Translations under genes and position numbers: made by a program
Notes under the pieces: generated by a model
The model's input: only the letters and a program-made list of their open reading frames with translations
Database searches by the model: none
Told to the model about the DNA's origin: nothing
NCBI GenBank assembly: GCA_019420465.1
Contig: JAHZHB010000131.1
Location: forward strand, 1-42,246
Source: Lachnospiraceae bacterium
GTDB taxonomy: Bacteria; Bacillota; Clostridia; Lachnospirales; Lachnospiraceae
Reading direction: 5' to 3'
Length of the DNA stretch: 42,246 bases
In this document: positions 14,891 through 23,647 of the stretch, in pieces
Layout: each line of letters starts with the position of its first letter
How positions within the stretch are numbered: the stretch's first letter is position 1

Positions 14891-17806
14891 ATGTTAGCAA
14901 TCAATATCGATGACGTGATCAACGTCCTCAACACCTGCAAACCGTATCTGATCGCACTGGCAGTTGTCCTTCTGGCAGCTATCGTTGTGACAGTTGCTGT
15001 TCGCAAACTGACAGCACCGAAAAAGAAATTTGTCCGCGCACAGAGCTGGATCGCATTTCTTCTGGCCGTTGTTGTAATCGTGAACATGATCTGCTTCGGA
15101 CCGATGTCCAGTATGATCTCACTGGCTACAGGCAACGGCACGATCACAGAGGAGACATCTGCTGATGCCACAGCACTCTGTGAGCAGATCGCAGAAGAGG
15201 GTATCGTCCTTCTGCAGAACAATGACAGTACACTTCCGCTGGCATCCGGCACAAAACTGAATGTGTTTGGCTGGTCATCCACCAATCCGGTATACGGCGG
15301 TACAGGTTCAGGAAGCCTTTCCGATGCCTACCCGACAGTATCCCTGCTTGAGGGTCTGACAAACGCAGGCTTTGAAGTTAATCAGGATCTGGTAAACTTC
15401 TACACAAGCTTCCGTGAAGCACGCCCGACCGTAGGTATGTGGGGACAGGACTGGACGATTCCGGAGCCGACAGTGGAAGATTATGACAATGCCGGTATCT
15501 TTGAATCAGCAAAAGAGTATTCCGATACAGCTGTTGTTGTACTTGCCCGTTCCGGCGGTGAGGGTGCAGACCTTCCGACAAGCCTTGATCCGAACGTTGA
15601 GGATACATTCCAGGACGGCGGTACATTTGGTTCTTCCGGACTTCGTTACAGTGACCAGAAAGACGATCTGGATGCATCCAAGAGCTATCTGGAGCTGACA
15701 AACAGAGAAAAAGCCATGCTGGACCGTGTAACAGCAGATTATGACAATGTTGTCCTGGTTGTAAACGCAGCCAACACCATGCAGCTTGATTTTGTCGAGA
15801 ATTACAGCCAGATCAAGAGTGTGGTATGGTGCCCGGGTACCGGTCAGTCCGGTTTCAATTCTCTTGGTAAGATCTTAAGCGGTGAAGTAAATCCGTCTGC
15901 AAAGACAAGCGATACGTTCGTAAGAGATCTGACAAAGACACCGACATACAACAACTTTGGAAACTTCTCTTATGACAATATGGACGAGTTCGCTGTAGAC
16001 GGCGTAAACCCGACATTTGTGAATTACACAGACGGTATCTATGTTGGTTACCGTTTCTATGAGACAGCAGCTACGGAAGGACTGATCAACTACGATGAAG
16101 TTGTACAGTATCCGTTTGGCTATGGCTTAAGCTACACCACATTCGAACAGAAGATGGGTGACCTTCAGGTAAATGACGGTCAGATCTCTGTTGACGTAAC
16201 GATCACAAATACGGGCAATGCAGCCGGTAAAGATGTTGCAGAAGTATATTACAACCCGCCGTACACCAATGGTGGTATCGAAAAAGCTTCCGCAAACCTG
16301 ATCGGCTTTGCCAAGACACAGCTTCTGCAGCCGGGCGAGAGCGAGACAGTGACGGTTTCCTTCGCAGCAGAGGATATGGCATCCTATGATTACCAGAATG
16401 CCAAAGCTTACGTACTGGAGAGCGGCAGCTATGAGATCTCTCTTCGTACAGATTCCCATACCGTTGTCGATACAAAGACATACGATGTGGCTGAAACGAT
16501 CACCTACAATGGTGACAATGCACGTTCCACAGACGCTGCAACAGCAGAGAACAGACTGGATGATACAAACGGCGGTCTGACATATCTGTCCCGTGCAGAC
16601 GGTTTTGCCAATTATGCAGAGGCTACAGCCGCTCCGACAAACTTTACCATGTCTGATGCTGACAAAGCAGCCTTCATGAACAACAGCAACTACAATCCGG
16701 AAGATTACAACGATGACGCAGATGAGATGCCGACAACAGGTGCTTCAAACGGTGTGACTCTGGCTGATCTTCGCGGTAAGGATTACGATGATCCGCAGTG
16801 GGAGAGCCTGCTTGACGAGCTGACTGTATCTGATATGGATACGATGATCGCTCTGGGCGGTTATCAGACAGCGGCAGCAGGAAGCGTCGGTAAAGCCATG
16901 ACCATCGACTGTGACGGACCGGCTTCCATCAACAACAACTTCACCGGTACAGGTTCCATCGGTTTCCCGGCCGGTGTGATGATCGCCAATACATGGAATG
17001 TAGAGATCGCTGATCAGTTCGGCGAGAGTATCGGTAAGATGGCAGACGAGATGGGTGTATCCGGATGGTATGCACCGGCTATGAACATCCACAGAAGTGC
17101 CTTTGCAGGACGTAACTTCGAATACTATTCCGAAGATCCGTTCCTCTCCGGTGCCATCGCTATGAACGCTGTGATCGGTGCCGAAAAACAGGGCGTATAT
17201 GCTTACATCAAGCATTTTGCCATGAACGATCAGGAGACCAACCGTACAAACCAGCTCTGCACATGGTTCAACGAGCAGTCTGCACGTGAGATCTATCTGA
17301 AACCGTTTGAGATGTGTGTAAAGAACGGTGGAGCCAAAGCTGTTATGACAGCCTTCAACTTCTACGGTACAACACCGGCAGAGGCATCCTCCGCAGTATT
17401 AAACGGCATCCTTCGTGATGAGTGGGGCTTCAAGGGCTTTGCCCTGACAGACTACTACGGTGTATACGGCTATCAGGATGCTGACCGTATGATCCGTAAC
17501 GGTAACGACTGTATGCTGGTTGCCTACGATACAGAGACAAACCATGTAACAGATACAAAGAGCGCTACATCCGTAAAGGCTATGCGTCAGGCATGCAAGA
17601 ACATCATGTACACTGTAGTAAACAGCCGTGCATATGACGAAGCAAACCTGTCCGCAGGTCTGATGGGATGGCAGATCGCAGCGATCGTGATCGACGTGAT
17701 CTGTGCAGCAATCCTGATCGTACTGGAGCTGTTAGCGGTAAAGAGACTGAAAAAAAGAACAGCTGAGGCTGCTGCAGAAACTGCAAAAACCGAGGCTGCT
17801 GAATAA
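14891..17806 (+). CDS. Membrane-anchored GH3 glycosidase with permuted domains
   Basis: A 971-residue glycoside hydrolase family 3 enzyme, probably a beta-glucosidase or beta-xylosidase acting outside the membrane. Domain order is reversed. After two membrane spans (about 18-38 and 54-74, with a Lys-rich loop between) comes the GH3 C-terminal domain (about 85-410, starting EEGIVLLQNNDSTLPL and ending YGLSYTTFE). A fibronectin-III-like domain follows (about 420-530), and the catalytic TIM barrel comes last (about 630-920). The barrel holds Lys774-His775 in IKHFAMND and the nucleophile Asp854 in GFALTDYYG. A third span (about 928-950) ends in KRLKKRT. Charges predict the large domain outside and the Lys-rich parts inside. 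Permuted GH3 enzymes are known from Butyrivibrio and Ruminococcus; the double-ended anchoring is less usual. GGGAGGAG precedes the start. Confidence 0.92.
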   Translation: MLAINIDDVINVLNTCKPYLIALAVVLLAAIVVTVAVRKLTAPKKKFVRAQSWIAFLLAVVVIVNMICFGPMSSMISLATGNGTITEETSADATALCEQIAEEGIVLLQNNDSTLPLASGTKLNVFGWSSTNPVYGGTGSGSLSDAYPTVSLLEGLTNAGFEVNQDLVNFYTSFREARPTVGMWGQDWTIPEPTVEDYDNAGIFESAKEYSDTAVVVLARSGGEGADLPTSLDPNVEDTFQDGGTFGSSGLRYSDQKDDLDASKSYLELTNREKAMLDRVTADYDNVVLVVNAANTMQLDFVENYSQIKSVVWCPGTGQSGFNSLGKILSGEVNPSAKTSDTFVRDLTKTPTYNNFGNFSYDNMDEFAVDGVNPTFVNYTDGIYVGYRFYETAATEGLINYDEVVQYPFGYGLSYTTFEQKMGDLQVNDGQISVDVTITNTGNAAGKDVAEVYYNPPYTNGGIEKASANLIGFAKTQLLQPGESETVTVSFAAEDMASYDYQNAKAYVLESGSYEISLRTDSHTVVDTKTYDVAETITYNGDNARSTDAATAENRLDDTNGGLTYLSRADGFANYAEATAAPTNFTMSDADKAAFMNNSNYNPEDYNDDADEMPTTGASNGVTLADLRGKDYDDPQWESLLDELTVSDMDTMIALGGYQTAAAGSVGKAMTIDCDGPASINNNFTGTGSIGFPAGVMIANTWNVEIADQFGESIGKMADEMGVSGWYAPAMNIHRSAFAGRNFEYYSEDPFLSGAIAMNAVIGAEKQGVYAYIKHFAMNDQETNRTNQLCTWFNEQSAREIYLKPFEMCVKNGGAKAVMTAFNFYGTTPAEASSAVLNGILRDEWGFKGFALTDYYGVYGYQDADRMIRNGNDCMLVAYDTETNHVTDTKSATSVKAMRQACKNIMYTVVNSRAYDEANLSAGLMGWQIAAIVIDVICAAILIVLELLAVKRLKKRTAEAAAETAKTEAAE

Positions 17807-17860
17807 GTAACCGTAAAAACTGTTACAAACAGTTTTGGCGGATACCTGGAAACAAAGGGT

Positions 17861-17898
17861 AAGATGGAATCGGGACCTGTACCCGGTTCCATCTTTTC
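17861..17898 (+). terminator. Terminator between the two GH3 genes
   Basis: A 14-bp stem has arms AAGATGGAATCGGG (17861-17874) and CCCGGTTCCATCTT (17882-17895), with one G-U pair and a 7-base loop, followed by a short T tract. It separates the permuted GH3 from the next gene, with possible read-through. Confidence 0.8.
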
Positions 17899-17915
17899 TA
17901 TAGCAGGAGATGAAT

Positions 17916-20342
17916 ATGTTAAAACATCAGGATTTGCTTGAAAAGATGACACTGGAAGAAAAAGCCGCTTTCTTAAGCGGAAAAAATGTATGGGAAACAA
18001 GAGATTTCCCACGCCATATGCTTCCGTCCATATGTTGTTCTGACGGCCCTCACGGAGTCCGCAGACAGGCCGGTGCCGGTGATCATCTGGGACTGAATGC
18101 CTCTCTTCCGGCAACCTGTTTTCCGACAGCGGCAACGATGGCCAACAGCTGGGATGAAACGCTTGGCGAAGAGGTTGGAGAAGCGCTGGGTGAGGAAGCC
18201 ATGGCCCTGGGTGTCAACGTACTTCTTGGACCGGGACTGAATATGAAGAGAAGTCCTCTCTGCGGACGTAATTTTGAATATTTTGCAGAGGACCCGTATC
18301 TGGCGGGTAAAATGGCCGCATCCTATATCCGCGGTATCCAGAGTCAGGGTGTATATGCGTGCCCGAAACATTTTGCTGTCAACAGCCAGGAGCTGCGCCG
18401 TATGGCCATGAATGCTGTGCTGGATGAGAGAACCTTAAGAGAAATCTATCTGACCGGATTTGAGATTGCCGTAAAAGAAGGCAAGGCGAAATCCATTATG
18501 ACAAGTTACAATGAAATCAATGGCGTATATGCTAATGAAAATAAACATCTTTTGCAGGATATCCTGCGCGATGAATGGGGATTTGACGGCATTGTCATCA
18601 CCGACTGGGGTGCATCCAATGATCATGCGCTGGGTGTGGCTGCCGGTTCTGATCTGGAAATGCCGGCACCGGGACTTGATTCCGCCCGCGAGATCTTAAA
18701 GGCGATCGAAGAAAAAACACTGTCCATGGAGGAACTGGACGCCTGCGTGGATCACCTGTTGGATGCCGTACTGACACTCAGTTCAGCCAGTGAAGGAAAA
18801 GAAAAGACCTTTGACAAAGAGGCACATCATATGCTGGCCAGAAAGGCAGCAGAGCAGAGTGCCGTGCTTCTGAAAAACGAAGAGCATATCCTGCCGCTGC
18901 AGCCGGGAACAAAGGTGGCCTTTATCGGTGATTTTGTCACGGAACCGCGCTATCAGGGCGCTGGTTCATCGATGGTCAATCCGACAAAGCTGGAGACGAT
19001 CGATCAGCTGGCAGAGCAGTATGATCTGCAGGTAATCGGTATCAACCGCGGCTATCAGAGAACCGGGGAAGAGGACGATGCGTTGCAGAAGGAGGCTCTT
19101 GAGCTTGCCAAAATGGCAGATGTTGTCATCTACTGCTTCGGTCTGGACGAAATGAGTGAATCCGAAGGTCTGGACCGTACTCATATGCGCATCCCGCAGA
19201 ATCAGATCCGTCTGCTGGAAGCTCTTTTGCAGGTTAATGGCAATATTGTCGGACTGCTCAGTGGCGGTGCTGCCGTGGAAATGCCATGGGAGAACTGCTG
19301 CAAAGCGATCCTGCACGGCTATCTGAACGGTCAGGCCGGAGCCAGTGCGATGCTGAATCTGCTGACCGGTGCGGTCAATCCGTCCGGTAAGCTCAACGAA
19401 ACGTATCCGTTGCAGTATGAGGATACACCGGCATATGCCAATTTCCCGAGTGCCCAGAGAAATTCCGAGTACAGAGAGGGCGTCTATATTGGTTATCGTT
19501 ACTACGAAACAGCCGGTGTGGCTGTAAAATATCCGTTTGGTTACGGCCTTTCCTATACGACATTTGCGTACAGCGATCTGAGAGCAGAGGCTGACGGTGT
19601 CAGCTTTACGCTGGAAAATACCGGGGACAGAGACGGTGCGGAGATCGTGCAGCTGTATGTGGGACTGGACAATGCACAAGTGTTCCGTCCGGTCAGAGAG
19701 CTTAAAGGCTTTAGTAAAGTATTTTTAAAGGCCGGAGAGAAAAAAACAGTGCACATAGCCTTTGATGACAAGACCTTCCGTTACTGGAATGTTGATACAG
19801 ACCGCTGGGAAGAAGAAGGCGGCAGCTGGAACGTGATGATTGGTGCCAGCGCAGCCGATATCCGTCTGCAGACCACGGTGGAGAGAGAAGGAACCAGAGC
19901 CGAGAGTCCGTACAGCAAGGAGGAGATGACGTCCTATTATTCAGGACAGGTACAGAAAGTCGGCGATGCTGAGTTTGAAAAGCTTCTCGGGCATGCGATC
20001 CCGGACAATGCCTGGTCCGGTGAGCTGGGGATCAACGATGCGATCTGCCAGCTGTACTACGCAAAGAGCGGTCTGGGAAGACTGGTATACAAAATCCTGA
20101 CCAACATCAAGAAAAAGAGTGAGGCAAAGGGCAAACCGGATCTGAATGTACTCTTTATCTACAACATGCCTTTTCGCGGTATTGCCAAGATGACGGGCGG
20201 AGCTGTCAGCATGGACATGGTGCACGGTATGGTAACAGCAGTCAACGGTCACGTTTTCCGCGGACTAAAACAGATCATTTCCGGATATTTTGCCAATCAG
20301 AAAGCAAATAAAGCTTATGAAGATAAGCTTTCCGGAAAATAA
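17916..20342 (+). CDS. Cytoplasmic GH3 glycosidase, standard domain order
   Basis: A GH3 enzyme of 808 residues without signal peptide, expected to split imported beta-linked oligosaccharides or glycosides. The TIM barrel covers about 1-290, with CSDGPHGVR, GRNFEYFAEDPYL, CPKHFAVNSQE and the nucleophile Asp230 in GIVITDWGAS. The C-terminal sandwich is about 310-530 (QSAVLLKNEEHILPL to YGLSYTTFAY), then a fibronectin-III-like domain to about 645. A further tail of about 150 residues (from EEMTSYYSG to the end) is not part of the core GH3 fold; it is partly basic and contains DLNVLFIYNMPFRGIAKMTGG. An ATG at 17910 abuts AGGAGA, so the ATG at 17916 fits better. GtrA-like gene follows after 14 bp. 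Confidence 0.93.
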   Translation: MLKHQDLLEKMTLEEKAAFLSGKNVWETRDFPRHMLPSICCSDGPHGVRRQAGAGDHLGLNASLPATCFPTAATMANSWDETLGEEVGEALGEEAMALGVNVLLGPGLNMKRSPLCGRNFEYFAEDPYLAGKMAASYIRGIQSQGVYACPKHFAVNSQELRRMAMNAVLDERTLREIYLTGFEIAVKEGKAKSIMTSYNEINGVYANENKHLLQDILRDEWGFDGIVITDWGASNDHALGVAAGSDLEMPAPGLDSAREILKAIEEKTLSMEELDACVDHLLDAVLTLSSASEGKEKTFDKEAHHMLARKAAEQSAVLLKNEEHILPLQPGTKVAFIGDFVTEPRYQGAGSSMVNPTKLETIDQLAEQYDLQVIGINRGYQRTGEEDDALQKEALELAKMADVVIYCFGLDEMSESEGLDRTHMRIPQNQIRLLEALLQVNGNIVGLLSGGAAVEMPWENCCKAILHGYLNGQAGASAMLNLLTGAVNPSGKLNETYPLQYEDTPAYANFPSAQRNSEYREGVYIGYRYYETAGVAVKYPFGYGLSYTTFAYSDLRAEADGVSFTLENTGDRDGAEIVQLYVGLDNAQVFRPVRELKGFSKVFLKAGEKKTVHIAFDDKTFRYWNVDTDRWEEEGGSWNVMIGASAADIRLQTTVEREGTRAESPYSKEEMTSYYSGQVQKVGDAEFEKLLGHAIPDNAWSGELGINDAICQLYYAKSGLGRLVYKILTNIKKKSEAKGKPDLNVLFIYNMPFRGIAKMTGGAVSMDMVHGMVTAVNGHVFRGLKQIISGYFANQKANKAYEDKLSGK

Positions 20343-20356
20343 AAGAGGGAACAGGA

Positions 20357-20959
20357 ATGAATAATATAAAAGAAAAATGGATGAAAATCTGGGGTGGTTT
20401 TGAAACCTCGCATCCCCAGCTGGCCAAGTGGGTATATCAGATTTTTTACTTCTTTGTGTTCAGTATGGGTGTCACGATCTTCCAGTATCTGGTATTTACC
20501 TTTATGCCGGGCATTCTGGGAACCGGTCTTGCCGGTACGGAGTTTATGTGGCCGCAGAAACAGATGCATCTGTTGGGCGTGGATTTTACCTGGAGTCTTC
20601 TGGGCTACAATGTGCTGCGTGATGCCAGTGGTGCTGTCATGATCGGCGGCGGTCTCGGCTATTTTATCAGCTACGAGACAGGGTCTTTCCTGGCACAATG
20701 TATCAACTTTCCGCTGCAGAGAAATATTACGTTTAAGAGTAAAGGTAATCCGGTTTATCAGGCCATCTGGTATTTTATCGCCTGGGTTGTAATCTCTCTG
20801 ATCTGCAATGGATTCAACAATCTGTGGATGCCGATCGCCTCGGTCTATGTGCCGCCGGCAATCTACAATCTTTTAGTTACCTTCATCACAGGTGGAGTTT
20901 CCATGATCATCTTCTTCTTTGTTTTTAAGATCATTTTCCCGGAAGGTGAACAGAAATAA
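20357..20959 (+). CDS. GtrA-like four-span membrane protein
   Basis: A 200-residue integral membrane protein of the GtrA/DPMS flippase-like family. Four hydrophobic stretches lie at about 25-47, 85-110, 135-156 and 170-195. The family motif is seen at about 113-126 (AQCINFPLQRNITF, compare NFxxNRxxTF). Family members help move lipid-linked sugars or anchor glycosyltransferases, but many have no known role. It is 14 bp after the GH3 gene and followed by a terminator, so the two are co-transcribed. Pairing a GtrA-like protein with a cytoplasmic glycosidase rather than a glycosyltransferase is odd; the functional link is unknown. Confidence 0.8.
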   Translation: MNNIKEKWMKIWGGFETSHPQLAKWVYQIFYFFVFSMGVTIFQYLVFTFMPGILGTGLAGTEFMWPQKQMHLLGVDFTWSLLGYNVLRDASGAVMIGGGLGYFISYETGSFLAQCINFPLQRNITFKSKGNPVYQAIWYFIAWVVISLICNGFNNLWMPIASVYVPPAIYNLLVTFITGGVSMIIFFFVFKIIFPEGEQK

Positions 20960-20970
20960 GTTATACGATG

Positions 20971-21012
20971 AAAGCTGTCTGGGCTGTGTTATGCGGCATG
21001 GACAGCTTTTTT
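20971..21012 (+). terminator. Terminator after the GH3-GtrA pair
   Basis: Arms AAAGCTGTC (20971-20979) and GACAGCTTT (21001-21009) with a 21-base loop, followed by TTT and a further T. Confidence 0.75.
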
Positions 21013-21033
21013 ACTTGATTTCATTGTTTTAAG

Positions 21034-21415
21034 ATGAAATACGAAAAAAATAAACATTTTTGAAAATTTAAAACCTGATGCTGTCCTTAAAACATTCTGG
21101 CAGGACAGTGAGCATTTTGCAGATCTGTTCAATGCGGCGCTTTTTGATGGACAGCCTGTGCTTGATGCTGAATCACTGGTGGATGGAGACACGGATCTGT
21201 CCGCTGTCATTTCTGGAAAAGAACATTTACAGGATCTGGTAGCGGACTATAAGATGCATCTTGTTCAGATTCATAAAAATGGAAATCTGCATTTTCATAA
21301 CGAAGGTATCAGAACTGTATTTGTAAACTGCAGATTATCGTATACATGTAATGTCTTTTGCGACTGGAAAAGACACAGTAAATATGCTACACTTTCTCCA
21401 GACAAAGTGTTATAA
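21034..21415 (+). pseudogene. Decayed Rpn-type nuclease/putative transposase
   Basis: Remnant of a PD-(D/E)XK Rpn-family recombination-promoting nuclease (formerly called a putative transposase), common in Lachnospiraceae. The ATG at 21034 reads MKYEK and then loses frame in an A-run near 21044-21051. The next frame continues NIFENLKPDAVLKTFWQDSE and HFADLFNAALFDGQPVLD, the typical N-terminus. After SGKEH the text jumps to DYKMHLVQIHKNGNLHFHNEGIRTVF, which belongs near the end of the family, so most of the nuclease core, including its catalytic residues, is deleted. The frame stops at 21413-21415. It fills the gap between the GtrA-like gene and yfcE and is surely non-functional. Confidence 0.65.
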
Positions 21416-21444
21416 AAAGATACAGCCTGAGGAGGTTTAAGACA

Positions 21445-21990
21445 ATGAAATGGATGATCGCATCAGATATACATGGATCGGCATACTACTGCAGAGAAAT
21501 GCTTGCAGCGTATGCCAGGGAAGGGGCTGACAGACTGCTTCTTCTGGGAGATATTTTGTACCATGGACCGCGAAACGATCTGCCCAAAGAGTATGCACCA
21601 AAGGAAGTACTGGCGATGTTGAACCAGAAAAAGGACCAGATTTTATGTGTTCGCGGAAACTGTGACGGCGAGGTGGATCAGATGGTGCTCGATTTTCCAA
21701 TCCTGGCGGATTACAGTGTCCTGACGGTGGGTGAGAGACTGGTGTATGTGACACATGGACATAAGGTCAATATGAGTCATCCGCTGCCTTTTGCAAAGGG
21801 AGATATCCTGCTGCATGGACATACACATATTCCGGCGTGGATGCCCTTCGGGGAGGAAAACCTGTATCTGAATCCGGGATCTGTCTCGATTCCAAAGGAA
21901 AACAGTGCCCATGGCTATATGGTGCTGGAAGATCGTACCTTTATCTGGAAAGATCTGGATGGAACAGAATATCACCGGGAGACCGTATAA
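21445..21990 (+). CDS. yfcE: YfcE-like metallophosphodiesterase
   Basis: A 181-residue calcineurin-like phosphoesterase of the YfcE/MJ0936 group; E. coli YfcE is a Mn-dependent phosphodiesterase seen with model substrates, and its natural substrate is unknown. The metal-binding motifs are in order: SDIHG (Asp8, His10), LLGDILYHGP (Asp36), RGNCD (Asn72), THGHK (104-108) and LHGHTHIP (His125, His127). GAGGAGG precedes the start. It lies alone between the Rpn remnant and the lyxK promoter. Confidence 0.9.
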   Translation: MKWMIASDIHGSAYYCREMLAAYAREGADRLLLLGDILYHGPRNDLPKEYAPKEVLAMLNQKKDQILCVRGNCDGEVDQMVLDFPILADYSVLTVGERLVYVTHGHKVNMSHPLPFAKGDILLHGHTHIPAWMPFGEENLYLNPGSVSIPKENSAHGYMVLEDRTFIWKDLDGTEYHRETV

Positions 21991-22021
21991 GAAAACAGCC
22001 ATAGGAACCTGCATTTACTGT

Positions 22022-22050
22022 TTGTACCGTCCAGTGAAATATAGTACAAT
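22022..22050 (+). promoter_or_regulatory. Promoter of lyxK-ulaE
   Basis: TTGTAC (22022-22027) and TACAAT (22045-22050) with a 17-bp spacer, about 50 bp ahead of the start codon at 22101. Confidence 0.55.
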
Positions 22051-22100
22051 GAGACTGTATGAATCCAAAGCAAATTTACATACATACGGGAGGGTTTTTC

Positions 22101-23621
22101 ATGAAGTATTTAATGGGTATCGATAATGGTGGTACATTTTCCAAGGCGGCTATTTTCGATGAAAATGGCACACAGATTTCTGTCGCCAGTGTGCCGACAG
22201 TGACAATCACGCCGAAGCCGGGATACACAGAACGTGATATGAACGAACTGTGGGAGGTCAATGCAGAGGCTATCCGCAAATCGATCGAAAAGAGCGGTAT
22301 TGATCCCAAAGATATCGCGGGTATTTCTTTTTCCGGTCATGGTAAAGGACTGTACCTGGTAGGGTATGATGGAAAGCCAAGTTATAATGGTATCGTTTCC
22401 ACCGATATGCGAGCCTGGGAATATATTGAAAAATGGGAAGCCGATGGCACAAAGGAAAAGATCTATCCGATGTCCTATCAGACGATCCTGGCCTGCCAGC
22501 CGGTAGCCTTGCTTGCATGGCTGCGAGACCATGAGCCGGAGGTCCTTGAAAACACAAAATATATCTTCCACGTCAAAGATTATGTCCGCTATATGCTGAC
22601 GGGTGAAGCCTATGCCGAGTACACAGATTCTACCGGCGGCAATCTGGTCAATATGAATACGAAACAGTACGACAAAGCGCTTTTGGACTGTTTCGGTCTT
22701 GGCATGTGCATGGACAAGCTGCCTCCGCTGAAATATTCGGCTGAGATCTGCGGCTATGTCACAGAAGAGGCCAGCAAAAAGACCGGTCTTCCGGCAGGTA
22801 TTCCTGCAGCAGCCGGTATGTTTGATGTGGATGCCTGTGGTATCGGCTCCGGTCTGACAGATCCGGACAAGCTCTGTATGATCGCCGGTACATGGAGTAT
22901 TAACGAATATATTGCCAAAGAGCCGGTTACAAACGGTACAGTTGATCTGAATTCGATGTTCTGCATGCCGGGATATTATCTTGTAGAGGAATCAAGCCCG
23001 ACTTCCGCCGGAAATATGGAATGGTTTATCCGTAATCTGATGAGCTATGAGAAAGCAGAAGCCAAGGAAAAGGGCGGATCAGTCTATGATATTACCAATG
23101 CATGGGTAGAATCTATCGATCCGAAGGATTCCAATGTGATCTTTCTTCCATTTTTGAATGGTTCCAATGAAGATGCGCTGGCCAAAGCCACCTTTATCGG
23201 TCTGACAGCGTACCACAATAAAAAACACATGCTTCGTGCGGTATATGAGGGCATCGTATTTTCTCATCTGACACATGTAAAGAAGCTTCTGAGAAACCGT
23301 CCGGTACCAAAGAGTATCCGCCTGTCCGGTGGTGCAGCCAATTCGGATGTCTGGGTACAGATTTTTGCCGATGCGTTCCAGATTCCGATCGATGTGATCG
23401 AGGACAAGGAGATTGGTGCGCAGGGAGCTGCGATCGCGGCTGGTATTGCAGCGGGTATCTATGCGGATTATGAAGATGCTGTGGCAAGAACGGTGAAGAT
23501 CACCAAGACGATTCAGCCGAGACCGGAGTATAAAGAGGTCTATGAGGAGAAATATGCAACGTACCGGGCAGTGATCGATTCCCTGGGACAGGGCGGCGCA
23601 TGGAAACGCTTTAAAAATTAA
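22101..23621 (+). CDS. lyxK: FGGY-family carbohydrate kinase, L-xylulokinase-like
   Basis: A 506-residue ATP-dependent sugar kinase that most resembles E. coli LyxK (L-xylulose kinase) along its whole length: shared patterns include GIDNGGTFSKAAIFD, KPGYTERDMNELW, SFSGHGKGLYL, GTWSINEY and the final GGAANSDVWVQIFAD. The catalytic Asp is likely Asp242 in GMFDVDACG. GGGAGGG precedes the ATG at 22101; the frame is open upstream to 22059 but without a ribosome site. The next gene encodes an L-ribulose-5-phosphate 3-epimerase, which is the enzyme expected to act on L-xylulose 5-phosphate, so the pair forms a short catabolic path. Exact pentulose substrate is inferred from this context. Confidence 0.85.
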   Translation: MKYLMGIDNGGTFSKAAIFDENGTQISVASVPTVTITPKPGYTERDMNELWEVNAEAIRKSIEKSGIDPKDIAGISFSGHGKGLYLVGYDGKPSYNGIVSTDMRAWEYIEKWEADGTKEKIYPMSYQTILACQPVALLAWLRDHEPEVLENTKYIFHVKDYVRYMLTGEAYAEYTDSTGGNLVNMNTKQYDKALLDCFGLGMCMDKLPPLKYSAEICGYVTEEASKKTGLPAGIPAAAGMFDVDACGIGSGLTDPDKLCMIAGTWSINEYIAKEPVTNGTVDLNSMFCMPGYYLVEESSPTSAGNMEWFIRNLMSYEKAEAKEKGGSVYDITNAWVESIDPKDSNVIFLPFLNGSNEDALAKATFIGLTAYHNKKHMLRAVYEGIVFSHLTHVKKLLRNRPVPKSIRLSGGAANSDVWVQIFADAFQIPIDVIEDKEIGAQGAAIAAGIAAGIYADYEDAVARTVKITKTIQPRPEYKEVYEEKYATYRAVIDSLGQGGAWKRFKN

Positions 23622-23647
23622 GGTGAAGATAGAGAGGTTACATAGAT

